Shown in pieces: positions 8,471 to 18,887 of a stretch of 64,000 nucleotides of DNA. The position numbers and the translations under genes are program-made. The number at the start of each line of letters is the position of its first letter. Positions within the stretch are counted from its first letter, which is position 1. The notes under the pieces are model-generated. The model worked only from the letters and a program-made list of their open reading frames with translations. It was not told the DNA's origin and did no database searches. The DNA is from Theocolax elegans (lineage: Eukaryota; Arthropoda; Insecta; Hymenoptera; Cerocephalidae), in the NCBI GenBank assembly GCA_026168455.1, contig CM047426.1, positions 54,733,749 through 54,797,748 on the forward strand, written 5' to 3'.

Positions 8471-9616
8471 ATGATTGAATACAAATCTAAAAGGCGAGCG
8501 GTAGGCTCTGGATTACTTGATAAATTAATCAATAACTTACCTTTTGAAATGCATCTTCCTGGGTATCAATATTGCGGACCCGGAACTAAATTGAAAAAAC
8601 GATTGAAAAGAGGTGATCCTGGGATCAATCCACTTGATCAGGCATGTAAAGATCATGATATCGATTACTCAAATAAAAATGTTGACCGTAAAGTAGCGGA
8701 TTTAAAGCTTGCCGAAAAAGCTCTGCAGCGCGTTAAAGCTCAGGATGCAAGTATTGCTGAAAGAGTATCGGCTTTTGCTGTCGCAAACGCTATGAAGATG
8801 AAAGCTAAAACTGGAATGGGATTGAAATTTGGTAAATTAATGGTTGCGGCTAAGAAATCACTAAAACCGAGTAAATGTTCACGCAAAGTTATTCAATCAG
8901 CCTTAAGAGGAGCTCGACAAGCTGTCAAGAACGCAGGAGGTAACAAAAAGGTTATCTTGCCAAGAGTACTACCCATTCCATCAAAAATTGGTGGAGTTAT
9001 TCCTTTCCTCATACCATTGTTCGCTGGACTAAGTGCCACCGGTGCTCTGGCTGGAGGAGCTGCTGGAATAGCTAAAGCTGTAAATGATGCAAAAGCTGCA
9101 CAGAAAGATCTTGAAGAAAATAAGAGACATCATAAAGCTATGGAAACTATTGCTCTTGGAAAAGGTCTCTATCTTAAACCATATAAAAAAGGAATGGGAT
9201 TGTTTATTAAACCGCATATTGGTAATGGTTTGGTTAAAAAAAAAAACTTCGATTTAATTTCACCAAATCGTGCATTGACTGATTATGATCTTATAAAATT
9301 TTCACGTATATTGAAAATCCCAAATTTTAGAGAAGTTTTTATGAGAAATAATCTGCCTTCCAATGGTCCATGGTTAAATGAATCTGCTATCGTTAATTTG
9401 GATTACTTCGAAAATAAAGGGACTCATTGGGTTTGTTATCGAAAATGTGCATCTGACGTAATTTATTTTGACAGTTTTGGAGATCTTAAACCTCCTATTG
9501 ATCTCATGTTATATTTTAATGTGAAAGAAGTGAAATATAATTATACAAGATATCAAAATTTTGATACATATATTTGCGGTCATCTTTGTCTCCAATTTTT
9601 AGCCGGAATGCTATAA
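8471..9616 (+). CDS. PLA2-domain virion protein joined to adenain-like protease
   Basis: A 381-residue frame with two parts. Residues about 25-70 form a parvovirus-VP1-type phospholipase A2 motif: calcium loop YCGPG (34-38) and catalytic CKDHDIDY (59-66, H62/D63). Residues 175-205 are hydrophobic and glycine/alanine rich. Residues about 265-381 match adenovirus-type maturation proteases: H319 in THWVCY, D334 in YFDSFGD and C369 in ICGHLC form the expected triad order. Repeated GxGL segments (115, 230, 241, 251) could be processing sites, but that is speculation. A run of eleven A residues at about 9,237-9,247 lies just before the protease part, a place where an indel could fuse or separate two genes. 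Likely roles are membrane passage and capsid maturation. Confidence 0.88.
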   Translation: MIEYKSKRRAVGSGLLDKLINNLPFEMHLPGYQYCGPGTKLKKRLKRGDPGINPLDQACKDHDIDYSNKNVDRKVADLKLAEKALQRVKAQDASIAERVSAFAVANAMKMKAKTGMGLKFGKLMVAAKKSLKPSKCSRKVIQSALRGARQAVKNAGGNKKVILPRVLPIPSKIGGVIPFLIPLFAGLSATGALAGGAAGIAKAVNDAKAAQKDLEENKRHHKAMETIALGKGLYLKPYKKGMGLFIKPHIGNGLVKKKNFDLISPNRALTDYDLIKFSRILKIPNFREVFMRNNLPSNGPWLNESAIVNLDYFENKGTHWVCYRKCASDVIYFDSFGDLKPPIDLMLYFNVKEVKYNYTRYQNFDTYICGHLCLQFLAGML

Positions 9617-9662
9617 AAGAGAGGGATTGATGATCAACAAGATCATTCTCTTCTAACCAGTC

Positions 9663-10352
9663 ATGGAAGATAGTTTCACTTTGAGTCTTTCTGGAAAATC
9701 ATCTGTTTTAGAAGCGCAATATTTTCCTTCAATTAAACTACCTCATAACAAAAATTTTGCATTGGGTTTAGTTGAACTTTTAACATTCAACTCGATTCCT
9801 AATGTCGATCATACAAATAATAAACTTCATTTAAAAAGCGGAGATACTATTTCTATCCGGACAGGCAGTTATGAAATAGATGCTATTAATAAATTTTTAC
9901 AAGAAACTTTAAAATCGAAAAAAATTGAATTTACAGTAAAAGCTAACAACAATACTCTCAGAAGTGAAGTTAGTTGCAGTCAACCACTAGATTTCAGACC
10001 AGACGACTCAATAGGTCGTCTTCTTGGATTTACTCCTCGCATTCTCAAAGAAAAAATACAACACAGCTCAGATTTACCCGTTAAAATACTGAAAATCAAT
10101 GCACTCAGAGTAGAGTGCAACATTACTAGTGGAGCCTATATCAACGACAAAAAAGTTCATACAATTCACGAGTTCGTTCCTAGAGTACCGCCAGGATATA
10201 AAATTATAGAAGTTCCATCTCACGTCATATATTTACCACTTAGTGTAAAGTATATAGATCACCTTCAAATTCGAATTGTAGATCAAGACGGAAATTTAGT
10301 GAATTTCCGAGGAGAGGAAATTACTATTCGACTTCACATCAAATCAATATAA
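9663..10352 (+). CDS. Polinton minor capsid (penton-like) protein
   Basis: A 229-residue intact frame starting MEDSFTLSLSGKSSVLEA, with NFALGLVELLTFNSIPN and a GRLLGF motif, then FVPRVPPGYKIIEVPSHVIYLPL and a C-terminal beta-rich segment. Sequence and position (after the PLA2-protease, before a capsid gene) fit the single jelly-roll minor capsid/penton protein of insect Polinton-like elements. The stop TAA overlaps the ATG of the next small ORF, as expected in compact viral-type gene blocks. Homology is from recognition, not from a search. Confidence 0.72.
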   Translation: MEDSFTLSLSGKSSVLEAQYFPSIKLPHNKNFALGLVELLTFNSIPNVDHTNNKLHLKSGDTISIRTGSYEIDAINKFLQETLKSKKIEFTVKANNNTLRSEVSCSQPLDFRPDDSIGRLLGFTPRILKEKIQHSSDLPVKILKINALRVECNITSGAYINDKKVHTIHEFVPRVPPGYKIIEVPSHVIYLPLSVKYIDHLQIRIVDQDGNLVNFRGEEITIRLHIKSI

Positions 10353-10507
10353 TGGGTATTGTTTTCAATTCTAGCTCCCATATAAGACAACTATCATGTC
10401 AAACAACCACCAGTCGAGCAAAGAAACTCAAACCGTTAACACGGAAGAGCATTCTTTTCCTAAAAAGTCTAGGACTAAAAGTTCGTGGAAAAAATTCAGT
10501 TGTATAA
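10352..10507 (+). CDS. Small basic Polinton ORF
   Basis: A 51-codon frame whose ATG overlaps the stop of the minor capsid gene (taATG). It starts MGIVFNSSSHIRQLS and has a basic middle (SRAKKLKPLTRKS) followed by LFLKSLGLKVRG. Short basic ORFs of this kind commonly precede the major capsid gene in insect Polinton-like loci, as I recall. Function unknown; it may be a DNA-binding core peptide. Confidence 0.5.
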   Translation: MGIVFNSSSHIRQLSCQTTTSRAKKLKPLTRKSILFLKSLGLKVRGKNSVV

Positions 10508-10528
10508 TTCTCTGCTGCTTTCAGAAAA

Positions 10529-10699
10529 ATGGACGAAATTCTAAGCATTCAATCAGGTGTCGTTTTCGATGAGTCAATAGCTCATTACGAAATTCACGCA
10601 CACCAACCATACTCATCTGCAAACTTTAATAACAGTGATGAAATTCGCATTTCTATTCAATATCAAGATCTGTGTCTCCTGCTGTTGTGTCCCGGATAA
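10529..10699 (+). pseudogene. Major capsid gene, 5' fragment only
   Basis: Starts MDEILSIQSGVVFDESIAHY, followed by ANFNNSDEIRISIQYQDL, a start typical of insect Polinton/adintovirus major capsid genes. Resemblance ends after about 48 residues, and the frame stops at 10,699 within unrelated sequence. The rest of the double jelly-roll capsid gene and any polymerase B gene beyond it are missing from the window, so this Polinton is 3'-truncated at about 10,675. Confidence 0.65.
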
Positions 10700-11812
10700 T
10701 TTTACAGATAAAAAAAAATTAAAGTTATGATTTTACTGATTTTGATTTTTGTAAACGGAAGAATGAACTAAATAACTTTACTTAACTTTTACTGACGAGA
10801 ACCGTGGTAGAGCGAGGCAGGTCTTAGCAGTTCCTGTGAAGGGTGTATAGGGTGAAATGGTAGGGCAGTAGCTGTCACCAGGAGAAGATTTCGGCTTCCT
10901 CCAAGCCAAATCCAGGACGACGAAGATGTGTGAGTCGAAACAAAGTCCAAAACGACGATGACAGGAAGATTGATTTCGAGAGTGAACGCAACAGTTTGTG
11001 AAACACGGGATAGTGGATGCAAGTCCGGATAAAGTCAATTACGAGATCACAGATTTATATTTTACACTCTATTTAAAATAGCATAATTATATTTCACAGA
11101 ATTAATAGCTTTTGACAAATAGATACGAATTTAAAACAACAGTAATTATTGTCCGAACTGAGGTACAAAATTTAACGTAGTTGAATATACGCGAAGATAC
11201 AATCTCTTATAAATGTGAGAGACTACGACTCTCCTCGACTGACTGTTGATGCGCGTCTCCTCTCGAGGTGGTATGGAGGGGAACGACTGCTGCGCATCTT
11301 GTGGTACGCCGTTCTTGAAGGCGGAGCTGCTCTTGATTGGCTGTGGGCGGCCTTTCGGTGGTGTGCGAATGGGGCTGCGAATCCGCTTATTGGTTGGAGG
11401 TGGGACTTTGTCAGCAAACTGATGAGATCTTCGGCGTCTCTTGATTGTCTTGGCGAATGTTTTGATGACGTACTTATTTAGGTGATTTGGTGAATACTAT
11501 TGCAATTTTGTGAAGTCATGCTATTGTCAAACACGTTAGTCATTCGAGTAAGAAGATATTTAAATAGTAATATTAACGGAGTCGAGAGTCAGTTTCGTAA
11601 ACATGAGTGTGTTCGTGGAAATACGTTAATTTGTATATGTAACTTAATATTAAATAAATGTTATAATAGCAAGTATTAGCGGCATTATACAATTCATAAT
11701 GCATAAGATTATTATTAATATAACGTATTGTGGCGCGAAACGCATGAATCTATTGGGAAAGGATAAGGAGAACATGACATATGAGTAGGTGGCAGAGGTT
11801 GCGTGGAGAATT
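10700..11812. other. Unclassified LTR-like or promoter-like debris
   Basis: No gene. A GC-richer block (10,790-11,020 and 11,200-11,470) with short frames on both strands lies between AT-rich stretches. The composition resembles the LTRs elsewhere in the window, but I cannot define TG...CA ends or a target duplication. Confidence 0.35.
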
Positions 11813-12140
11813 GACGGTGGCGCTAGTCTGGTGGTGCAGAAGGGAACTAAGGATTTGACTTTGTGCGAGAGAGAAAGGTATAGGTGATGCATGCGATAGT
11901 GGCGCTAGTCTGGTGTCGTGGAAAGGAACTAAGGATTTGACTTTGTGCGAGAGAGAAAGGTATAGGTGATGCATGCAATAGTGGCGCTAGTCTGGTGTCG
12001 TGGAAAGGAACTAAGGATTTGACTTTGTGCGAGAGAGAAAGGTATAGGTGATTCTTGCGATAGTGGCGCTAGTCTGGTGGCGTGGAAAGGAACTAAGGAT
12101 TTGACTATGTGCGAGAGAGAAAAGTATAGGTGATTCATGC
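11813..12140. repeat. 82-bp tandem repeat, four copies
   Basis: The unit contains 'agtggcgctagtctggtg' and 'aaggatttgactttgtgcga'. Copies start at about 11,813, 11,895, 11,977 and 12,059. The first copy is the most diverged. Overlapping minus-strand frames here merely follow the repeat. Confidence 0.85.
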
Positions 12141-12365
12141 GTGTACAATATATGCGTATACATAACATATGAATATTGTATTTGAATACATTTATAACTA
12201 ACTGCTAATTATATATATTGTTTATATTTGAATACGATCATTACTAACATACTATTTTATACTTATTTTGGATAAATCGTGGTTATTGTTGACTAATATA
12301 AAAGTATAAAAAAAACTGCCCGACATTACAAAAAACTGCCCGACATTACAGTTGATGATATATAC

Positions 12366-13536
12366 ATGAGAATACCAGAGGAAGTGATGGTAGATTCAAA
12401 AATTAAAAATGACTTTGTGTGGAAATTAAGAAAATCGCTTTACGGGTTGAAAATAAGCCCTAAGAAATTGAATGACAAATTCTCACAAATAATGAATAGA
12501 TTGAACTTTCATGCTAATGACTTGGATCCCTGTCTATTCATTAAACGAACGGATTCAGGAGTAATAGTAATCTTACTATATGTTGACGATATCTTGTTAG
12601 GAGGACCTAATTTAGAAAGTTTACATACTATTAGAGACAGTCTATGTAAAGAATTTACTGTAAAAGACCTTGGTGAACCAAAGGAGTACTTGGGAATCAA
12701 AATAGACCGGAATTATGAAATTAAGACCTTAAAGATGAGTCAAGGAAAATTCATAATTAAAATGTTAGAGCGATTTGGTCTAGACAGAGCTAAAGCTGTG
12801 CCGACACCTATGGTATCCAATCAAGTTAATAACCGAATTAGAAAAGACATCGAAGAGAGCGAATACACCTACGAGACGATCCCTAATAAACAGTATCGTG
12901 AAGCGATAGGTTCACTGCTATATCTAGCCAGTACTACAAGACCCGATATCTCATACGTAACTAACGTACTAAGCAGACATCAGGTTAATCCGACAATTTT
13001 AGAGTGGAACATGGTAAAGAGAGTTTTTCAATATTTGTTAGGAACAAAAGACTATACTTTAGTGTATAAAGCTGAAAGAGACGACTTGATAGCCTACTCT
13101 GACGCTAGTCTGACAGACTGTAAAAATTCGAAAAATTAGACTGTTTGGTGATTCCATTGCATGGAGAACCCACAAACAGCAGAGTGTAGCACTTTCATCA
13201 TGCCAATCTGAATATGTGGCTATGAGTGAAACATGCCAAGAACTCTTATCCATACATAACTCCATAAGATTTATAACAGACCAACGTATGTATCCCATAA
13301 AGCTTTATTGTGATAACATGGACGCATTATCTTGTGCTAAAACGAGCGGTGGCAATAAGTTGCGACACATAGGAGAAAGATGAGAGCATTACATTAAAGA
13401 GTGTGTTAATAAAGGGTATATTGATGTAATATGGATCAGCACTAAAAACCAATTAGGTGATATCTTTACTAAAGCCTTGACTTTAGATACTCATAAGAAA
13501 TTAGCCCTTGGCATATTAAATATGAACGAATATTAA
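12366..13536 (+). pseudogene. Copia pol fragment: reverse transcriptase and RNase H
   Basis: The C-terminal part of a Ty1/Copia polyprotein. Residues from 12,366 read FVWKLRKSLYGLK, DLDPCLFIK, then the catalytic LLYVDDILL and the downstream KDLGEPKEYLGIKI, PTPMV and YREAIGSLLYLASTTRPDI blocks. RNase H starts at LIAYSDAS, but the frame stops at 13,139. In a shifted frame it resumes (WRTHKQQSVALSS, SEYVAMSETCQELL, LYCDNMDALSCAK, DIFTKAL) to a TAA at 13,536, with one more in-frame stop (GER*EHY, about 13,381). Integrase, protease and gag are missing upstream, so the copy is 5'-truncated and dead. It is followed by its polypurine tract and 3' LTR. Confidence 0.9.
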
Positions 13537-13767
13537 TCTCATCCTTTATGATTTTAAATGAACCAGTCAAACTGAATATGACAGCGACAGAGATGGAGAA
13601 CTGGGATGAGTAGATCTGTAAATTTAGTTCTAAGATAGTATGTTATTAAGGATATAAATCTATCCTGACAATTGATCTCGTTCTGTTTTGTATTTTATTT
13701 TATTTTATGTGTAATAGCATACTACATTACGTTAAGTTTAATGTTAGTTAAAAAGTGCGTCGCGATT

Positions 13768-13776
13768 GAGAGGGAG
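13768..13776 (+). promoter_or_regulatory. Copia polypurine tract
   Basis: gagagggag lies immediately before the 3' LTR start TGTTG; this is the normal position of the plus-strand primer site. Confidence 0.7.
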
Positions 13777-13983
13777 TGTTGAAATCTATGTACTACATAG
13801 TCTATGTACAATCAGCGCCGCCCTTCTGTCGATATACTAACTATATGCTTAACCGAGTGCGTCCCGCATTTCGGGTCCGACCGTGACTGAGAGCGCATCG
13901 TTTGTACTTGGCCTTTTATAATATATTCTATTTTTCTTCGCAATCTCGTGTTTTATTGTCCTCTCCTGCCAATAACTCCAACA
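13777..13983 (+). repeat. Copia 3' LTR (207 bp)
   Basis: Starts TGTTGAAATC and ends CCAACA, giving the inverted ends TGTTG/CAACA. It follows a polypurine tract and lies 240 bp after the pol stop. Length is normal for insect Copia LTRs. No 5' LTR is seen. Confidence 0.75.
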
Positions 13984-13986
13984 ATA

Positions 13987-14713
13987 ATCAAAATAAATAT
14001 TTGGTCTCTGCATAGTAAAAATAAATTCGATATAATTATGGATTAAAACGCAAATTTTGAAAAGGGGTGCAAATTACGAATCACGGGAGAAATGGAAGAA
14101 ACAGGTTTTTATTTATATAGCGCTAAAATTTTATAAATAATTCTTTAAAACTATTACAAAAATTAATTTAATTAAGAAGAAAGTTTTATTACTCTAAAAG
14201 TACAAAATATTAATGACATAGAACTTTTGGCGATGATCGTTCGTCATTAAATAAATTAATTTTAGGAGGTGAAGTTCTATTTATAACCGTTTAAAATAAT
14301 CCAAAATTTTAATAAGTTTTTACTAAATACTACAATTAAGTATATGCACTTTACTATTTTTGGTAAGTTAATTGTTCATTAACATTTATAATTATTAAAA
14401 TATAAATTTAAGCTTTATAAGAATTCATATAGTTTAAAATTTACAGTTAACATTTAATATGTCTCTATTTTTTTTATTATTTTTATTCTGATTTCATTAC
14501 TCTAAATTTTGGTAAACTTTTATTTATAAATTATAATAACTATAGCAATACCTTCAAGGTGTGTGAATCTGTTTAATTTTTAAGGTGTCCATGGTAGTGA
14601 AAAAATAATACAATTTAAAACATTATTTTAAATAAATTAATTACGAAAAACCTTTTTCGAAATTAAAAATAGGGGGTTGGCGCGCAAAGCGCGCAGGGGG
14701 CGATGCCCCCCAA

Positions 14714-14714
<1 letters not shown>
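13987..14714 (+). mobile_element. Helitron-like non-autonomous element, copy 1
   Basis: About 730 bp with no coding capacity, repeated in inverted orientation at 49,403-50,132. The 3' end carries two hairpins (gcgcgc-aaa-gcgcgc and gggggc-gat-gccccc) and then CAAG followed by T; the sister copy ends CTAG followed by T. A terminal hairpin, a CTRR-like end, insertion before T and no terminal inverted repeats fit Helitrons. The 5' end near 13,987 (TCAAAATAAATATTT) is set by loss of similarity between copies. Class remains tentative. Confidence 0.5.

Positions 14715-14763
<49 letters not shown>
14715..14763. repeat. (TA)n microsatellite
   Basis: About 48 bp of alternating TA between the Helitron-like 3' end and an LTR-like start. 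It gives false IYIYIY frames. Confidence 0.95.
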
Positions 14764-14766
<3 letters not shown>

Positions 14767-15470
14767 AACGGGGTGGGTACTGGGGATATGTAAGGCCCAC
14801 GGTTAGGCCCAATCTGTCCCAACTTACCAACCTTAAGTGTGCAGTCCCATGATGCGGCCGGGAATCCCTTTGATTCCCGTGCAATGCCGTTAACAACGCC
14901 AAACACCTCGTTTGACTTATATACCGTGTGTTGGGCCCTATGCCCAAAATTGCCAACTAGGATAAACATAGGAGTGGGCGGTATTCGTAGGATAGGACAG
15001 TAACCGGTAAAACACTATCAACAATCGATATTACTGTTAATCGGCGAGAAAGATTGTCTTTGTCACCACTTACCGCTTCTCTAAATATCGCGTCTCGGCG
15101 GGAAACGATTGGGTAAAGGAGAGATAGCTCGTCCTCGTGCTTATCTCTCTCTCTCACTCCAACGGTCGGGAAAGCGGCCGACTCTTGGCTTCCTTCCTTC
15201 TGCCTTTCTCGGGGCCGTGCTGCTCCGCACGCCGACGTGGAGGTTGGTGGGGAGAAAAACCTCACACCCACACACGAAATGCACCAGTCTTTAATCACTT
15301 TTTACCGTTTTAAAGTATATTCGGCAGTTGTCAACACCTTGTTGTTGCCGATCGCGCGCGAACTCTCTCGTTACTCCCTTGCGCACGATTCTCGCGCGCG
15401 TTCCTTGCGCGCGCATCAATCTCGATACTCTTTTCGGTTACTCAACTGATCGGTGACTCGCTTACCATTA
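14764..15470 (+). repeat. LTR-like segment with internal deletion
   Basis: Starts TGTAACGGGGTGGG and ends near cgcttaccatta. It matches the complete solo LTR at 47,917-49,047 at both ends but lacks about 430 bp in the middle (joined at agattgtctt). Its last bases are decayed. Confidence 0.7.
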
Positions 15471-15493
15471 TAATATATATATATATATATATA

Positions 15494-16454
15494 TGTGTGT
15501 ATACGGTGAGGAACGAAGGTCCGCCTCGAGCGTGGATAAAGGTGTCAAATTGCTGGATAATGTCCTGATAGACCTGCGGGCGTCAACGTTAGATGTGTAT
15601 GCTGTTGGAGTCCGATGATTGCCAGATGTCGAAGTCGTAATTCCTTGACTATGGCTCGTAGATGTCAACGATGCGTCTCGATCCCCGAATACAAGATCTC
15701 TCTTGATTTTGAATGCGTATTTCTTTAACGTCCGAGTAGCAGTGCCACGCCCTCGGATAAAAACCAAAGAGTTGACTAGCAGAGCTTCGCCTTACGAAAG
15801 CTTTAGATGAAAAATTAGGAGTGGCTGTGTCTCTTCTGGGTCCTCTTTATATACCCTAAAAATCTATGCATCTGTCCTTGTCTTACACTTTGCCTTATAT
15901 GGAAATTGTGAAAGTAGTTCTCAATTTTTCTGTGCTTGCACCCGATTGGACCGTTAGATGTGCGTGATTAAAAATTATCGAATCCCATGCATTTTCTGTA
16001 TCGCTTCGTAGTTAATTCGGAGAATTTGCTGCCCCCCTTTTATTACTGTGACATTACCCAAAGAACGGCTTAATTTATTACTTCCTCCTAATGCTCGGAT
16101 TTTCTAATCTATGTTTCCCGTCGCCGGCTCTTCTCCGAGCATTGATTTTATAGCGCAGTACAAAAAAAACTCTTGCGCAACCTTTCGTTTCGATCTCACT
16201 ATCGGCGATCCCGCTTATATGCGTATTGGCTTCGAATAATATCTTCAACTCTACTTATCAGTCTCTTTTTCGTTTGAAACACTCGTAAATTAATCTGTCC
16301 CTTAGCTCTATAAATTATATTTTATATTACTGCATTTACTTAGATTTATTCTTTATCAACCTTATTTCGTTTTTCTTCTACGCCGTAATTTTGTTCTAAA
16401 CTACGCAGTACTTTTTACGAAAAGTAATAATATAATTTACGTCAGGACGCGACA
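15494..16454 (-). repeat. Possible solo LTR
   Basis: On the minus strand it would begin TGTCGCGTCCTGACG and end ATACACACA, a TGT...ACA layout common in Gypsy LTRs. A 99-codon minus frame at 15,468-15,767 is inside it and looks non-coding. No target duplication or second copy is visible, so the call is weak. Confidence 0.3.
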
Positions 16455-17093
16455 GAATATTCATAAAAAATATGAATTTATTTTATATTATATTCAATTA
16501 TTTTATATAAATTTATTTTATGTTATATTTAGTTGTTTTATTTTATTTTATTTTTTGGTTTATGTAGTTTATACTTACTCTGCTCGTCCATGTCTTCCAT
16601 GATGTTTTATTTTTAGAAAAACAATTAAAAAAAAAAAGATAACAAGTGAAGGGAAACATTTTAAAAAAAATTTGTTTTTTTCGTTTTTGTTTTTTTATTT
16701 ATTAAACAAAAATTGATTACAAAAACAATCTGCAACACGATAGTATCCATCAGTGACCAGACAAACTTCACTTCACTTTCTTCGGAACTCTCGCAAGATT
16801 AACAACATTATTAATCAGTATCATTAAAAGGTAGATACTGTAGGCCTTGCACGCGACACGTGCCGGGATAGGGATATCATATGGGTGTTGATATTCGTCA
16901 AAACATCGGCTTGCGGATCTAGTTTTCATGTTGCGCTTAACGAACGGTATTGTTTTTCATGTCTTGGCGTGTGGTGCTAACACCATAAGCTGTGATACGT
17001 TTCGGCAGGCTTCTTCCAACCGTGCTAGTATTCGTCTAGCCTCGTGAATGGTGCTATTTTTTGTACGGGGCATCATTATGCTCTCAAATCGGT
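16455..17093. other. AT-rich interval, no gene seen
   Basis: Poly-T/A-rich sequence to about 16,740, then moderately mixed sequence. No reading frame or repeat that I can name. Confidence 0.5.
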
Positions 17094-17245
17094 GCTAATC
17101 AGCGGCGGAGATCATACGATGTCTTTTTTAAGAAAGCACTTGTTAAGAATACATTCACCAATGATGCTAGTATCAATTGTCCGGGGCTGGGAACTCCAGA
17201 TTATGAGCCCGACGCCCTACCGACCAAGTCGTCGCAGGCCTTTAA
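17094..17245 (-). mobile_element. tRNA-derived SINE copy, diverged
   Basis: Shares its whole length with the copies at 57,257 and 58,493: on the minus strand a tRNA-like head (aggcctgcgacg...) followed by a tail ending ...ctgattagc. Several indels and substitutions mark it as the older copy. A further decayed tail similarity lies near 17,447-17,520. Confidence 0.6.
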
Positions 17246-17352
17246 GTAACTCCTACTTTGTTAGAAAAAAGTCAATCAAAAATTGAGTAAAAGAATACAT
17301 TTTGAAATAAATGTTAATGTATTTATGTGATACACAATTTTATCGTTTGGTA

Positions 17353-17356
<4 letters not shown>

Positions 17357-17391
<35 letters not shown>
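17357..17391. repeat. (TA)n microsatellite
   Basis: About 35 bp of TA repeats. The 162-codon minus frame at 17,276-17,764 that crosses it is not supported as a gene. Confidence 0.9.
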
Positions 17392-17395
<4 letters not shown>

Positions 17396-17775
17396 CGGTC
17401 TTTTTTTTTTGTTATTTAACGTCGCTCTATTTATGCTGCCAGGGCTAATCAGCGACAGAGGTGAACGGTGTGTCTGTAAACAAAGCACATGTAGTTGAAA
17501 CAGTGGTGCTTGTGTCCATCGGAAGATATCATCGGTCACTGTAATTAGTCTAATAATTACAGTTTCCTGTCCTCCCGATGGAACCACCGCGATCCTCTTT
17601 ACATCTTCGCGTCCATAACGTTCCCTATAGTTCAGATGCCCGTCCCTCTCATGTACTGACAAGTGCACGAAACGCACGCGCACCTGAACTGGCGTCACAT
17701 TATAGTGACACGCCGAGCCACTGAGTCGCGGTGTTCGAAAAATGCACATGAAAAAATTTTCCACCGCGGCTCATA

Positions 17776-17876
17776 ATATCGGTCTCTCCGAACTAAATGC
17801 TGTACTTTAGTATAAAGCAGGCCTATCGTACTCTTTGTCCACTATGATTGGTGGAATTTCCCAGAGCACGGCCTTT
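17776..17876 (+). repeat. Fragment related to the 392-bp hammerhead unit
   Basis: About 100 bp, roughly 80% similar by eye to the unit at 2,350-2,450 (atcggtc-accgaacta, taaagcagg, actctttgtccacta, ggaatttcccagagcacggcc). It directly precedes the Penelope-like coding remnant on the same strand and so resembles a piece of its pseudo-LTR. It stops before the ribozyme region. Confidence 0.65.
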
Positions 17877-18792
17877 TGAAATAATTGTAAAGATCTTTAC
17901 GATAGTACCTGAATGTTTTGTTGATGAAATGGTTGATGTTTTTAATTCAATTCATGATAGAATTAAATTTACAGTAGAGGTTGAGATTGATAAAGAACTA
18001 AATTTTTTAGATATTAAAGTTATTATAGATGATAAAAATAAAGTTAAATTAAATTGGTATAGAAAGCCTACTTGGTCGGGTAGATTTTTAAATTTCCATT
18101 TTCATCACCAGTTCAGTGACAAGATTGGTGCGTTAAAAGGTGTTATTGACCGTGCCGTTGGACTGTCACAAGGTGATTTTAGAAAAGTAAATTTGTATTT
18201 AGTTAAAAAAACTTTTGTTAATAATAATTATCCGATAGATTTGATTAATAGAATGATTGCAGAGAGAGTGAATTAAATTTATAATACTAAATTGAAAGTT
18301 AGAGTAGATATTAAAAATGATGCATTTGTTGTTATACCGTATGTTAGAGGTTTATCTGAAAGAATAAGAAAAGAATTTAAAAAACTAGATATTCAAGTTT
18401 TCTTTAGAAATATTAATAATTAAAGTTTTTTGTTTAATAATTGTAAGGATAGAGATAGAAAGGATGATAAATCTGGAGTTGTTTATAAAATAAATTGTAT
18501 TGATTGTGATAAATGTTACATTGGTCAAACTAGTAGATATTTGAAAAAGAGAATTTATGAACATAAATATAGTTTGAGGAGTGTATCTGTCACATCAGGT
18601 TTGAAAGAGCATTGTTTAGATTTTGTTCATTCATTTGATTTTAATAATGTAGAAATTTTAGAACAAAATATTATGAATAAATTTAAAAGAGAAAGTCTTG
18701 AGAATATTCATATATATAAGAATGATAACAATGTTAATTTAATGTTAGAGTTAAGTAAATTAAATAAGATTTATCATCCTATCTTAACTTAA
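17877..18792 (+). pseudogene. Penelope-like element: RT C-terminus and GIY-YIG endonuclease
   Basis: A 5'-truncated Penelope-like retroelement. The first frame has the end of the reverse transcriptase (KELNFLDIKV, then NWYRKPTWSGRFLNFH and KIGALKGVIDRAVGLS). After a stop near 18,274 the linker continues (FVVIPYVRGLSERIRKEFK), and after another stop near 18,421 comes a GIY-YIG nuclease: GVVYKINCIDCDKCYIGQTSRYLKKRIYEHK, with the spaced cysteines and the YIGQT/R core typical of the family. The nuclease would nick target DNA to prime reverse transcription. The catalytic RT domain is missing and stops are present, so the copy is inactive. The minimal hammerhead downstream fits a Penelope 3' repeat. 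Confidence 0.9.
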
Positions 18793-18887
18793 CTTAGTTT
18801 ATTGGTGTGAATTTATTTAGGTGTGGGTCCTTGGAGTGGGGAGGCATTTTTGAGGGTATAAATATCGTGTGGGATAGTTTTTCATTT

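Noticed and set aside
11813..12140. CRISPR-like array
   Set aside because: The whole 82-bp unit repeats with no variable spacers, and the context is eukaryotic transposons. The 108-bp array is rejected for the same reason.
14637..14969. Frames rich in IYIYIY (also near 15,468, 17,276, 46,359, 49,304 and 50,769-51,186)
   Set aside because: Translations of TA microsatellites, with no conserved domain.
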